Shown: piece by piece, positions 1 to 8,414 of the stretch
How positions within the stretch are numbered: the stretch's first letter is position 1
Layout: the number at the start of each line of letters is the position of its first letter
NCBI GenBank assembly: GCA_024639845.1
Contig: JAHEGG010000007.1
Coordinates: 1 to 55,171, forward strand
Reading direction: 5' to 3'
DNA length: 55,171 nt
From: Microbacteriaceae bacterium
GTDB taxonomy: Bacteria; Actinomycetota; Actinomycetes; Actinomycetales; Microbacteriaceae
Notes under the pieces: generated by a model
The model's database searches: none
What the model was told of the DNA's origin: nothing
Seen by the model: only the letters and a program-made list of their open reading frames with translations
Made by a program: the position numbers and the translations under genes

Positions 1-2
1 AA

Positions 3-84
3 GGCTAGTTACCCAAGCGGCCAAAGGGATCTGACTGTAAATCAGCCGGCTCAGCCTTCGGGGGTTCGAATCCCTCACTAGCCA
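3..84 (+). tRNA. tRNA-Tyr (anticodon GTA)
   Basis: The acceptor strands GGCTAGT (3-9) and ACTAGCC (77-83) pair, A84 is the discriminator, and the anticodon GTA lies at 37-39. A long variable arm is present, as expected for a class II bacterial tRNA-Tyr. CCA is not encoded. The last 22 nt of the gene plus one base are repeated at 1831-1853, which makes this gene the intact side of a possible integration site. Confidence 0.95.
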
Positions 85-85
85 C
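63..85 (+). repeat. Direct repeat copy A (attL-like, inside tRNA-Tyr)
   Basis: This 23-nt stretch covers the T-arm and acceptor 3' end of tRNA-Tyr and is identical to 1831-1853. Confidence 0.85.
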
Positions 86-86
86 G

Positions 87-114
87 AAAACCCAGCCCTC
101 CACGGCTGGGTTTT
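87..114 (+). terminator. Terminator of tRNA-Tyr
   Basis: Stem AAAACCCAGCC (87-97) pairs with GGCTGGGTTTT (104-114) around the loop CTCCAC. More T residues follow. A diverged copy of the same hairpin sits at 1855-1884. Confidence 0.85.
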
Positions 115-189
115 CTTTTATTTACCTGGAGTGTCTTACTTCCCAAAGATTTTATCGCATCTGCAAAATTGGATTGTTCTCACTAGGTC

Positions 190-1617
190 TTAGCGAATTT
201 TAGTGATTGAAACCTTGCCCTTGGAATAGACCAGTTCTCCGTTGGAACCGCTCTTGCTTCCCGAGGTTGGCATCAAGTCTTTTTCAAAGTCAACTTTGCC
301 GTGCTCGCCATAAATGTAACCGTTTACCGGAGCGTCGGTGGTTAGGAGGAATACAGAATCATATGAACTTAGATCCTCGATCAAGACGGTCTCTTCTTGA
401 ACCACATGAGTCTTCATCGTCCAGGCGACTAAGTACTCTAGACCGTGCCGGGCAATGACAATCGAGTTTTTGGGAAAAACGAATTGCGATGATGCCTGCT
501 GCAGGTCTCGGTACTCCGCCTCGCTAACAGCGGAAGCCTTGGCGCCCATGGGTGCAAGGAATATTGTGCTCGCCAAAACCAGCGCTCCCAAAATAACCCC
601 GGATTTCATTACGCTTCTCACCTCCAAAGTCGCGACCATGACGATTGAGGCCAGAAGGAGCGGTGCAAACGAGAGGGCGATAAATCGGCTCGCCCACTCA
701 ATCCCCACTAGGGGCGACGAGAGAATAAAGGCAGTCGTTAAGCTCGAAGCAACTAACGAAAGCTTGCTATTTTCAATTTTTGATCGGTTTCTGAAAAGAA
801 TATAGCCAAGGGTCACCGAAGCGGCTTGACCTATGAACATCGTAAAAATGATTGACGTATCATTTCCGAGAAAAAACATTAGTTGCCAGTATGGGCCCTC
901 GAAAACTCTTGATGGGTGAGTTACAAACTCAAATAGCCTTTCTAGTCGCGCAGGAATTAGAAAGGTGAGAACTAGCAGTGTGAGACTGGCGAAGACCGCT
1001 CCACCTGCCGAAGCGATTATCCAAAACCGAAGCGGCTTGGTACGCAGGTAAAAAATCGCCCAAAAACTAACCATCAAAAGACACGTGATGAAAGTTCCGT
1101 AATGACTGAAGCCCACCACAATCATCATCAGCAATACAACCCAGGCCCTCCTAGGCTTTTGATCCCATTTGAAAAGCAACAAACCGATGAAAAACAAAAC
1201 GGGTATTGCCGCAGCATTTTTTATGAAATCGCCCGTAAAGAAAAAAAGTTGCACAGGATGCAGCAAAACAACCAGTATTGCGAAAGCTGGGATCCACTGT
1301 TGTCTTGTAGTTTTCAGCAATGCATAAATAGGGAGCGCTGAGAGCGCAGGCAAGACAGCATCTGAAATTCTGACACCAAGCTCGATATTTCCTACTAAGT
1401 AAGAGATAAGGGCCTGCATCCAAAAAACTAAGGGTAAATCATCGAACGCTAACCCATTGCCGCTAAGCAGGGAACGCACCTGGACCCAGTAATAAGGACC
1501 ATCTACGCCCGGGAGTAGCTGTCCTGAATTCAGCAAAAACTTTATTGCTACCGCCGCAATACCTGCAAGAACCGCAAGCAACAAGCGCCTATTGGGGATA
1601 AACGAGTGAAGAAGCAC
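190..1617 (-). CDS. Polytopic membrane protein, possibly a GT-C type glycosyltransferase
   Basis: A protein of 475 aa starting at GTG. It has about ten hydrophobic segments spread over its length and a short soluble C-terminal part (from about residue 370). After the first helix comes LPGVDGPYYW with an aspartate at position 39. An acidic residue in the first extracytoplasmic loop is typical of GT-C glycosyltransferases that use lipid-linked sugars, but no further family motif is visible, so the activity is an inference. The gene is clearly richer in A+T than its neighbours and is the only gene between the two tRNA-Tyr repeats, which suggests horizontal transfer. It faces the tRNA-Tyr terminator. 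Confidence 0.7.
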   Translation of the reverse strand: MLLHSFIPNRRLLLAVLAGIAAVAIKFLLNSGQLLPGVDGPYYWVQVRSLLSGNGLAFDDLPLVFWMQALISYLVGNIELGVRISDAVLPALSALPIYALLKTTRQQWIPAFAILVVLLHPVQLFFFTGDFIKNAAAIPVLFFIGLLLFKWDQKPRRAWVVLLMMIVVGFSHYGTFITCLLMVSFWAIFYLRTKPLRFWIIASAGGAVFASLTLLVLTFLIPARLERLFEFVTHPSRVFEGPYWQLMFFLGNDTSIIFTMFIGQAASVTLGYILFRNRSKIENSKLSLVASSLTTAFILSSPLVGIEWASRFIALSFAPLLLASIVMVATLEVRSVMKSGVILGALVLASTIFLAPMGAKASAVSEAEYRDLQQASSQFVFPKNSIVIARHGLEYLVAWTMKTHVVQEETVLIEDLSSYDSVFLLTTDAPVNGYIYGEHGKVDFEKDLMPTSGSKSGSNGELVYSKGKVSITKIR

Positions 1618-1830
1618 TTAATTTACCTTTCTCTAGACCTTGGCAACAGATTACCATTTCGATTAGGCCGGAGATTCGGCGGGAAAAGTAGGTTTGGTTA
1701 CAACTTTTGAGGAGGGGGTTTCACTTTGGCAAGTGGGCGTCCATTCGTCCCTATCGTTGCTCAAACGCTGAACAAATTTGCACGGCCTCGGCCCCGCAAT
1801 GAGCTGACGATCATCGCAAGATTGGCCTCC

Positions 1831-1853
1831 GGTTCGAATCCCTCACTAGCCAC
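1831..1853 (+). repeat. Direct repeat copy B (attR-like tRNA-Tyr 3' fragment)
   Basis: Identical over 23 nt to 63-85. No tRNA D-arm or anticodon arm precedes it, so it cannot be a functional tRNA. Confidence 0.85.
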
Positions 1854-1854
1854 T

Positions 1855-1884
1855 AAAACCCCAGTCCTCCACGACTGGGTTTTT
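1855..1884 (+). terminator. Second copy of the tRNA-Tyr terminator
   Basis: An AGTC/GACT-based stem with the same CTCCAC loop as the hairpin at 87-114 and a T-run after it. It differs from that copy at only a few positions and would be the original chromosomal terminator if the segment before it is an insertion. The rest of the 317-bp gap 1618-1934 shows nothing else that I recognise. Confidence 0.7.
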
Positions 1885-1922
1885 CACTATCTCTGCTGCA
1901 TTCGCGCATCTTGGCTCAGCAA

Positions 1923-1928
1923 TAGAAT
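1923..1928 (+). promoter_or_regulatory. Leaderless -10 element of the ASCH gene
   Basis: TAGAAT followed by 6 nt and then ATG 1935. No Shine-Dalgarno sequence fits in this space. Confidence 0.55.
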
Positions 1929-1934
1929 CTCGTC

Positions 1935-2330
1935 ATGGCTTGGAAACGCGTGGATGGGCTCAGGACAATCGAGTTCGGTTCGGTCGGTGAGTCTCGTAAC
2001 ACCCTCATCGATCTCATCTTCAACGGAAACAAACGCGCCACTGCTGGCTTGTTGGAACATGACTACGAGGCTGAAGACGAAGAAGTCGAGCATCTGGGTG
2101 AGGTATTAGTAGTTCTCGACAATGAGTCCAAAGAGGTCGGTCGAATTCGCGCCACTCGCGTCGAGCGCACAACTTTTGCCGAGGTGCCCGACGAGTTTGC
2201 GCTCGCAGAAGCTGAGGGCGATCTCAACGCGGCCGACTTTAGAGCGAGCCACCTGGCCTATTGGAATCGCGTCGGTTTCGAAATTCACGACAACACCCCG
2301 CTCGTCTTGCTTTATTTCGAAGTCGTCTAG
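1935..2330 (+). CDS. ASCH domain protein
   Basis: A 131-aa protein, the usual size for a free-standing ASCH protein. It shows the family's GNKRATAGLL segment (about residues 31-40), the RIRATRVERTTFAEVPDEFA strand-loop and an AEAEGDLNAADFRASH region. ASCH domains have a PUA-like beta-barrel fold and are thought to bind RNA or nucleotides; some act as amidohydrolases on N4-acetylcytidine. The substrate here cannot be told. The gene lies directly after the tRNA-Tyr terminator copy and is probably the original chromosomal neighbour of tRNA-Tyr. It appears to be transcribed alone from a leaderless promoter. Confidence 0.85.
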   Translation: MAWKRVDGLRTIEFGSVGESRNTLIDLIFNGNKRATAGLLEHDYEAEDEEVEHLGEVLVVLDNESKEVGRIRATRVERTTFAEVPDEFALAEAEGDLNAADFRASHLAYWNRVGFEIHDNTPLVLLYFEVV

Positions 2331-2448
2331 CGAAAACATCCCGCCTAAAAAGTTTGCCAAGCCTGGGCGGGAATACCGCCATAACCCTTCTTCTTAGAAC
2401 CTTTGCTGCGTCAACTGGTTGCAGCCAGCACATGCGAGAGGTTCAAAG

Positions 2449-4677
2449 ATGAAACAAGCACTAGCCAAGCTCGTGGCCGGCAAATGGTCGGGCGCAGCGA
2501 TCTTCTTGGTCGCCTTTACTTTTGTGGGCCTTGTGTTCGGGCCACTTGCCAGTGAAAAAGCCGAGACCGCACCATCCGTGGGTCTGCCTTCAGACAACGA
2601 GACCGTTCTGGTCGACGAGGCGCTCAAAGACCTGCCGAGTCAAGACGGCACCGCAGTTGTTGTGGTCTATCGCACCATCGATGGCAGCGCGATGACCGAC
2701 GCTCAAAAGACCTGGATCATCGGCGAAAAGAAAGTTTTCACCCCTCCATTCCCGCCCGGTGCCGACCCAATCGTCACCTATGAAAACGGCGCAAACCAAA
2801 AATTCGTTGATTACAGCAGCATCGAAATCACGGTAGGAGGCGAAACCCAAAAGGTAGTTCCGGCCGCGACCTTGAGCGACGACGAATCGACCGCGGTAAT
2901 CACCGTGCCGATGACCAAGATCACCGATGAGTCTTTCTGCGACACAGTGCCTGCAGAAGCAGGCAAAGAGCGTGCGAAGTGTTCGACCGTTCAGCTTGCG
3001 GACGAGCGAATCAGCAATCTGCGAGCAGAGGCCAAAGTCGACCTTCCAGATGGGCTCGAAACCGCAACAACTGGGCCAGAGGCATTTCTAGTCGATGTGT
3101 CTGGTGTGTTCAAGGGCGCTAACTTCACACTGCTCGGAACCACGGCTCTCGTGGTCATGCTCCTACTGCTGATCACCTACCGTTCGCCAGTGCTTTGGGC
3201 GATCCCGCTGCTCACCGTCGGTATTGCCGACGCAATCTCTGGCGATCTAGCCACCAAGGTTGCTTCGTGGTTCGGCATCACCAACCTCGATGGTTCGGTC
3301 ACCGGTATCCTCTCGGTTTTGGTCTTCGGTGCTGGAACCGACTACGCACTTCTTCTCATCAGCCGCTACCGCGAAGAACTATTTGTCTATGGCGACAAGC
3401 GCGAAGCAATGCGCAAGGCGTGGAGTGGCGCCGCACCGGCTATCTTCGCTTCGGGTGCCACGGTCATCCTGGCCCTGTCCACCCTGGCGATCGCCGATCT
3501 CGAAGGCACCAGAGCACTCGGTATCGCCTGTGCGACCGGTGTTCTCGTTGCCATGGTTGGTGCACTCTTCGTGTTGCCTGTGTTGCTGGTTAACTTCGGC
3601 ACTTGGATCTTCTGGCCGGTGCGCCCGAAGGTTGGCAAGATTTCAAAGACCGACACCGGTCTGTGGGCCAAGCTCGGTCGCGGAGTCAGCAAGCGCCCAA
3701 TCGCGGTGACTCTGATCGGTGTGATTATCCTCGGTGGTCTTGCAGCCGGCGCTGGTGGCATCAAGATCGGCCTGTCGTCGACCGAACAATTCTTGAAAAA
3801 GCCTGAAGCCGTGGTCGGCCAAGAGTATCTAGCCAAGGCTTTCCCCGCCGGAACTACTACTCCGAGCACTGTTATCGCCAACAACGACAAGGTCGAGGAT
3901 GTTCTAGTCGCCGCCCGCGCGGTTGACGGAGTTTCTTCTGCCGAGGTCGCAAAGAACAACGACGGCGAGGCAATCGCCAACGACGAAATCACGAAGATCG
4001 ATGTTGTGCTCGATGCCGAAAGCCGCTCTGATGCAGCATATGCAACCATCACCGCGCTTCGCGAGGCCGTTCACAACGTGGATGGTGCAGAGGCCAAGGT
4101 TGGCGGACTCGATGCTCAGTCACTCGACGTCAAGAACGCATACGCCTCCGATCAGCAGACCATCATTCCGATCATCCTTGGTCTGGTGTTCCTGGTGCTC
4201 GTGCTTCTGCTTCGCTCGCTGGTCGCACCAGTGCTGCTTTTGCTCACGGTGGTTGGATCGTTCTTCGCGAGCATGGGAGCCGGTTGGCTCTTGTTCGTGA
4301 GCGTGTTCAACTTTCCGGCGCTCGACCTGAGCGTGTTCCTGTTCTCGTTCCTGTTCTTGGTTGCCCTGGGTGTTGACTACAACATCTTCTTGGTCACCAG
4401 AGCAAAGGAAGAAAGCGAAAAGCTCGGCCTCAAGGAAGGCATGATCAAGGCCCTAGCATCCACTGGCGGAGTGATTACCTCTGCTGGTATTCTGCTAGCA
4501 GCTGTGTTCGCAGTACTTGGGGTTCTTCCACTTGTCGCCTTGGCGCAAATTGGTGTGATTGTTTGCATCGGTGTGCTGCTCGACACTCTTTTGGTTCGCA
4601 CGGTCATCGTTCCCGCTCTGGCGTTTATCGCCGGCGAGAAGTTCTGGTGGCCCTCGAAATCAAACAAGGTTGGTTAA
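2449..4677 (+). CDS. MMPL family RND-type transporter
   Basis: A 742-aa inner-membrane protein built as two repeats. Each repeat has one helix, a large extracytoplasmic domain, and then five helices. The family's proton-relay Asp-Tyr pairs are present: GTDYALLL (D298-Y299) and GVDYNIFL (D643-Y644). MMPL proteins export lipids or hydrophobic compounds using the proton gradient; the cargo here is unknown. ATG 2449 was chosen because GAGAGG precedes it by a proper distance and the basic KLVAGKW start leads straight into the first helix; an in-frame ATG ten codons earlier has no such signal. The gene stands alone and ends at a hairpin shared with the convergent alpha-glucosidase gene. Confidence 0.92.
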   Translation: MKQALAKLVAGKWSGAAIFLVAFTFVGLVFGPLASEKAETAPSVGLPSDNETVLVDEALKDLPSQDGTAVVVVYRTIDGSAMTDAQKTWIIGEKKVFTPPFPPGADPIVTYENGANQKFVDYSSIEITVGGETQKVVPAATLSDDESTAVITVPMTKITDESFCDTVPAEAGKERAKCSTVQLADERISNLRAEAKVDLPDGLETATTGPEAFLVDVSGVFKGANFTLLGTTALVVMLLLLITYRSPVLWAIPLLTVGIADAISGDLATKVASWFGITNLDGSVTGILSVLVFGAGTDYALLLISRYREELFVYGDKREAMRKAWSGAAPAIFASGATVILALSTLAIADLEGTRALGIACATGVLVAMVGALFVLPVLLVNFGTWIFWPVRPKVGKISKTDTGLWAKLGRGVSKRPIAVTLIGVIILGGLAAGAGGIKIGLSSTEQFLKKPEAVVGQEYLAKAFPAGTTTPSTVIANNDKVEDVLVAARAVDGVSSAEVAKNNDGEAIANDEITKIDVVLDAESRSDAAYATITALREAVHNVDGAEAKVGGLDAQSLDVKNAYASDQQTIIPIILGLVFLVLVLLLRSLVAPVLLLLTVVGSFFASMGAGWLLFVSVFNFPALDLSVFLFSFLFLVALGVDYNIFLVTRAKEESEKLGLKEGMIKALASTGGVITSAGILLAAVFAVLGVLPLVALAQIGVIVCIGVLLDTLLVRTVIVPALAFIAGEKFWWPSKSNKVG

Positions 4678-4697
4678 CCGAACTGCAATTCGGTTTC
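4676..4697. terminator. Bidirectional terminator between MMPL and alpha-glucosidase genes
   Basis: AACCGAA (4676-4682) and TTCGGTT (4689-4695) enclose CTGCAA, followed by T residues on the plus strand. It lies in the 31-bp gap between two convergent genes. Confidence 0.65.
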
Positions 4698-4708
4698 TCA
4701 ACGCCCGC

Positions 4709-6391
4709 CTAAACAGCGAGCCAAACGGTCTGATCTGCGCTTAGCGTTGCTCCTAGGGTCAGACCGTTTTGGCTGCTGGCGACGATTTTCAGTGCCGGCA
4801 ACTGCAAAGGTTCAGAACCAAAGTTGTGAATTACAAGAATTTCACCGTTTCTGAAACCGAGAGTTTTTTCATTTGTAAATTCGGGCACCCACTCAAAAGA
4901 GCCGTCACCGAGTTTCAGTTCTTTACGCAGTCGAATCGCAAGTTTGTAAAGTTCGAGGGTCGACCCTTGAACCCCATCTTGACGGTCACGCGAATACTCG
5001 GCGTAAATTTCCGGCTGAGGCAACCACGCCTTTCCTGTTGAGTTGAATCCGTTTGCAGGACCTGCTCCGGCCTCCCAAGGCAACGGAACTCGGCAGCCGT
5101 CACGACCGACGCGAACTCCGCCCGTGCGATAGAAGGTTGGGTCTTGGCGAAACTCGTCGGCCAAAGTCGTGTGCTCGGGCAAGCCGAGCTCCTCACCCTG
5201 ATACAAATACATGGAGCCCGGTAGCGCAAGCGTGAACAGCGTGGCCGCTCGTGCGCGCTTTAGTCCAAGTTCACGGTCGGGTTGAGCAGACTTCGGACCG
5301 ATGCCGTCTGAGGCGGTCGGACGACCTTTGACCCCGCCCATCCGTGATGCGTGTCGAATGACGTCGTGATTCGAAAGCACCCAGGTCGAAGGTGCGCCAA
5401 CGGCATCGAACGCGGCGAACGACTCATTGATGGTCTCGAAGATTATTTGAGAATTCCACTCGCTGTCGAGAAAGCGAAAGTTGAAGGTCTGGTGGAATTC
5501 GTCGGGGCGAACCCAGAGCGCCATGAACGAAAGCGGCAGCACATACGCTTCGCCACACATCGCGCGCTCGCCCTCATAGGAGTCGAGAACCGCTCTCCAA
5601 CGTCGAAAAATCGGGTGAACCGATTCCTGAAACCACATCGGTGGTGAGGGCTCACCCTCGATAAATCCAGCTCCAGCCCGTTCGATGTCTGGATGGTCGG
5701 GCAGTCCTGGCGCCTTGCCCATGGCATGCGGTTGGTCGACCCTGAAACCGTCGACTCCTCGATCTAGCCAAAAACGCAGGATGTCTTCGAACGCTTCCTG
5801 AACCAGAGGGTTCTCCCAGTTCAAATCTGGCTGAGACGAGTCGAACAAGTGGCAATACCACTGACCAAGAGACCCATCCGCGTTTGTCGTGCGAGTCCAA
5901 GCCGGCCCGCCAAACAGCGAGAGCCAGTTGTTCGGGGGCAGTTCGCCAGACTCGCCGCGACCATCCTTGAAATGATAAAACTCGCGCTCTGGCGAACCCT
6001 CGACGGCAGCGAGAGCAGCCTGAAACCAACGGTGCTGGCTCGAAGTGTGGTTCGGAACGAGGTCAATCAAAACTCGGATGCCGGCGGCGTGCGCTGCGCT
6101 GACCATTGCGTCAAAGTCCTGGAGGGTTCCGAACAGCGGGTCGACGTCGGTGTAATCGCTGACGTCGTAGCCCGCGTCTTTTTGCGGTGAGCGCATAAAC
6201 GGTGAAAGCCAAATCGCATCGATTCCGAGCGAGGCGAGTGAGCCCATCCTCGATGTGATGCCCGGCAGATCGCCCATGCCATCGCCGTTTGAGTCGGCGA
6301 ACGAACGCGGATAGACCTGATAAATGATTGCCGAACGCCACCACTCGGATGTACTGCGAGCCGCGTGCTTAGGTGCAGTATCGACGCGCAA
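4709..6391 (-). CDS. GH13 alpha-glucosidase (first of a tandem pair)
   Basis: A 560-aa cytoplasmic glycoside hydrolase family 13 enzyme; no signal peptide. It opens with the WWRSAIIYQVYPRSFADSNG block typical of alpha-glucosidase/oligo-1,6-glucosidase. The four GH13 regions are present: DLVPNH (110-115), GFRVD with nucleophile D219, GEAY with acid/base E281, and SNHD with D343. The residues after the nucleophile read QPHAM where most relatives, including the two paralogues here, have VAHG or VAHA, so specificity may differ. It probably splits glucose from imported malto-oligosaccharides. The start is TTG at 6391, only 2 nt after the stop of the upstream alpha-glucosidase, so translation is probably coupled. 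Confidence 0.92.
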   Translation of the reverse strand: MRVDTAPKHAARSTSEWWRSAIIYQVYPRSFADSNGDGMGDLPGITSRMGSLASLGIDAIWLSPFMRSPQKDAGYDVSDYTDVDPLFGTLQDFDAMVSAAHAAGIRVLIDLVPNHTSSQHRWFQAALAAVEGSPEREFYHFKDGRGESGELPPNNWLSLFGGPAWTRTTNADGSLGQWYCHLFDSSQPDLNWENPLVQEAFEDILRFWLDRGVDGFRVDQPHAMGKAPGLPDHPDIERAGAGFIEGEPSPPMWFQESVHPIFRRWRAVLDSYEGERAMCGEAYVLPLSFMALWVRPDEFHQTFNFRFLDSEWNSQIIFETINESFAAFDAVGAPSTWVLSNHDVIRHASRMGGVKGRPTASDGIGPKSAQPDRELGLKRARAATLFTLALPGSMYLYQGEELGLPEHTTLADEFRQDPTFYRTGGVRVGRDGCRVPLPWEAGAGPANGFNSTGKAWLPQPEIYAEYSRDRQDGVQGSTLELYKLAIRLRKELKLGDGSFEWVPEFTNEKTLGFRNGEILVIHNFGSEPLQLPALKIVASSQNGLTLGATLSADQTVWLAV

Positions 6392-6393
6392 GA

Positions 6394-8097
6394 CTAGCTC
6401 AACTTGATCCAGGCAACCTGGTCTTGTTGGAGTTCGCCCTCGACCCGCAAATCATGCTGAGTGGTGACCAACAACTCGCCGGCCGGCAGGATGACGGCGT
6501 CCGGGCCAAAGTTTGCGACCACGGCAACACCGTTGTTTACAAATGCAAGCGACTGCTCATCACTGAGTTCCGGTGCCCAACGGAAGTCTCCGCCACCGAG
6601 GCCCTGCTCTTTGCGAACCTTGAGCAACTGCTTGTAAAGCTCGAGAGTCGAACCCGCCACTCCGCGTTGGGCATCGCGCGAATAAGATTTGTAGCTCTCG
6701 GGCTGCGGCAACCACGACGCTCCGTTGCTGGAGAAGCCATTCGACTGGTTTGCGCCAGCCTCCCAAGGCAGTGGTACTCGGCAACCGTCGCGTCCAACGC
6801 GCTTGCCTTTGGTGCGGAAGTAGGTGGGGTCTTGGCGATATTTACCCTCGAGCGTGGTGTGCTCCGGAAGTCCAAGTTCCTCACCCTGATAGATGTAAGC
6901 GCCGCCTGGCAGTCCGAGCATGAACGCCGTGTTTGCTCGCCCTTTGCGCAACCCGAGTGCCTCATCCGGCTGCTCGTAGTCTGGTCCGATTCCGTCGCCT
7001 TGAGGCAGTTCGCCGACCATGCCATAGCGGGTCACGTGTCGAATGGTGTCGTGATTCGAAAGAACCCAAGTCGAAGGCGCCCCGACTGCGCCGAACGCGG
7101 TGAACGAGTCCTCGATGCTCTTGATCTGGGCTGCTTTGGTCCAGCCGGCAAACATATAGCCAAAGTTGAAAGTTTGGTTGTATTCATCCGGGCGCACCCA
7201 GCGAGCCATACGCTCCAGAGGGCCAGAAATCCAGGCTTCGGCTGCCATCGCACGATCGTTATAAGAGTCGATAATTTTGCGCCAGCGACGGTTGATGTCG
7301 TGAACCTCTGGCTGACCCCAATAAGGGTTTGCAACTTCGAGTTCTTCGATGGTCATGTCGCCTTCGGACTTCACGCCGCCCATCTCGGTCGAGAATTGTT
7401 TGGTGTTTGGCAAGCCCTCTCGCTTGATCATCCCGTGCGCAACGTCGATGCGAAAGCCGTCAACTCCACGGTCTAGCCAGAAACGAAGGATGTTGTCGAA
7501 CTCGTCGCGAACGGGCGGGTTCTTCCAGTTGAGGTCGGGCTGGGATGAATCAAAGATGTGCAGGTACCACTGACCTTTTTTGCCATTCGGCTCTATGACG
7601 CGTGTCCACTGACTTCCGCCGAACACGGATGGCCAGTTATTCGGTGCCTTGTTCTTGAATAGTCCACGACCCTCTCTAAAGATGTACATGTCGCGCTCGG
7701 GGGACCCCTTGCCAGCTTTCAGAGCAGCCTGGAACCATTCGTGCTGATCGGAGGTGTGGTTTGGAACTAGGTCGACGATGATTCGGAGTCCCAACGAGTG
7801 GGCCCGAGTGAGCAGCGCGTCAAAGTCGGCCAGGTTCCCGAATAGCGGGTCGATGTCTTTGTAGTCGCTGACGTCATAGCCCGCGTCTTTTTGCGGTGAT
7901 TTGAAAAACGGTGAGAACCAGATGGCGTCGATGCCGAGTTCTTGAAGAGATTCGAGTCTTGCGGTGACTCCCTGAAGGTCACCCATTCCGTCACCGTTGC
8001 CGTCGGCAAACGAGCGAGGATAAATCTGGTAGATGACTGCGGTGCGCCACCACTCGGCATTCGGCTTAGATACATACAGAACGTCTGGTTTGGTCAT
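6394..8097 (-). CDS. GH13 alpha-glucosidase (second of a tandem pair)
   Basis: A 567-aa enzyme closely related to the product of the next gene, so the pair probably arose by duplication. Catalytic residues are D218 (GFRIDVAHG), E287 (AAEAW) and D350 (LSNHD), with DLVPNH at 109-114. No signal peptide; it acts in the cytoplasm on alpha-1,4 or alpha-1,6 linked gluco-oligosaccharides. It is the first gene of a two-gene operon read away from the maltodextrin ABC importer, so the 317-bp divergent region 8098-8414 probably controls both. A TACGCT box 7 nt before the ATG suggests a leaderless message. Confidence 0.93.
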   Translation of the reverse strand: MTKPDVLYVSKPNAEWWRTAVIYQIYPRSFADGNGDGMGDLQGVTARLESLQELGIDAIWFSPFFKSPQKDAGYDVSDYKDIDPLFGNLADFDALLTRAHSLGLRIIVDLVPNHTSDQHEWFQAALKAGKGSPERDMYIFREGRGLFKNKAPNNWPSVFGGSQWTRVIEPNGKKGQWYLHIFDSSQPDLNWKNPPVRDEFDNILRFWLDRGVDGFRIDVAHGMIKREGLPNTKQFSTEMGGVKSEGDMTIEELEVANPYWGQPEVHDINRRWRKIIDSYNDRAMAAEAWISGPLERMARWVRPDEYNQTFNFGYMFAGWTKAAQIKSIEDSFTAFGAVGAPSTWVLSNHDTIRHVTRYGMVGELPQGDGIGPDYEQPDEALGLRKGRANTAFMLGLPGGAYIYQGEELGLPEHTTLEGKYRQDPTYFRTKGKRVGRDGCRVPLPWEAGANQSNGFSSNGASWLPQPESYKSYSRDAQRGVAGSTLELYKQLLKVRKEQGLGGGDFRWAPELSDEQSLAFVNNGVAVVANFGPDAVILPAGELLVTTQHDLRVEGELQQDQVAWIKLS

Positions 8098-8414
8098 GCC
8101 TTTTAGCGTAATCGGCGAAACCCTGTAACGATCCAGCAGACGATGAAATCTTTCGCGATTTTGGCGCTCGTTTCACCAAGGTTGCTCAACGACTACCTTG
8201 GTGGGCCGATGTTTGGCCACACCCGCTTGTTGACTAGGTGTGCGGCGGCCTGAAAGGCCCGCTAAAAACCGTGAAAGAAAGCCACGTTATTCATTCGTGA
8301 CCAGAATGTTATCCAAAATGGGCTTTCTAAGTTGCTTTCACACATTTAGCGGGTGTTTGATTATTGAGACTTGATTGCAAGTCCTTCATCGACTAGTCAA
8401 CTGAAAGGTTACAA
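8098..8414. promoter_or_regulatory. Divergent control region, alpha-glucosidases / maltodextrin importer
   Basis: This 317-bp gap holds an inverted repeat CACCAAGGT (8174-8182) / ACCTTGGTG (8195-8203), a CGTGAAA box at 8270-8276, reverse-orientation TTTCAC boxes at 8171 and 8336, and the small inverted repeat ACTTG-attg-CAAGT (8369-8382). GAAAGG (8402-8407) is the ribosome site of the binding-protein gene. CGTGAAA recurs three times upstream of the permease genes (9760-9824), so it is the best candidate for a shared operator. No regulator gene is nearby. Confidence 0.45.
8105..8110 (-). promoter_or_regulatory. Possible leaderless -10 element of the alpha-glucosidase operon
   Basis: TACGCT on the minus strand, 7 nt before ATG 8097. 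No good -35 match is visible. Confidence 0.4.

Larger units (their letters stand above)
63..1853. mobile_element. Putative mini-island inserted at the tRNA-Tyr 3' end
   Basis: A 23-nt identical direct repeat made of the T-arm and acceptor 3' end of tRNA-Tyr plus one base lies at 63-85 and 1831-1853. The similarity continues into both downstream terminators. Between the repeats lies one AT-richer membrane-protein gene and nothing else. This is the pattern left by a tyrosine recombinase integrating at a tRNA 3' end (attL/attR). No integrase is present inside, so the element would be defective or mobilised in trans. An old tRNA duplication whose 5' half has decayed is the alternative, but the sequence just left of 1831 does not fold as a tRNA. 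Confidence 0.55.

Noticed and set aside
1726-2109. 127-codon plus-strand frame covering the second tRNA-Tyr fragment, considered as an integrase remnant
   Set aside because: It reads through the tRNA repeat and terminator and then out of frame over the ASCH gene; no recombinase motif (R..HxxR..Y) is present.
3387-4052. 221-codon open frame antisense to the MMPL gene
   Set aside because: Composition (Ala/Ser/Thr/Arg rich) is that of a shadow frame; the MMPL protein is continuous here.
6373-7476. 367-codon open frame antisense to the alpha-glucosidase gene
   Set aside because: It is a mirror frame of a G+C-rich gene with clear GH13 motifs; the product has no family features and no ribosome site.
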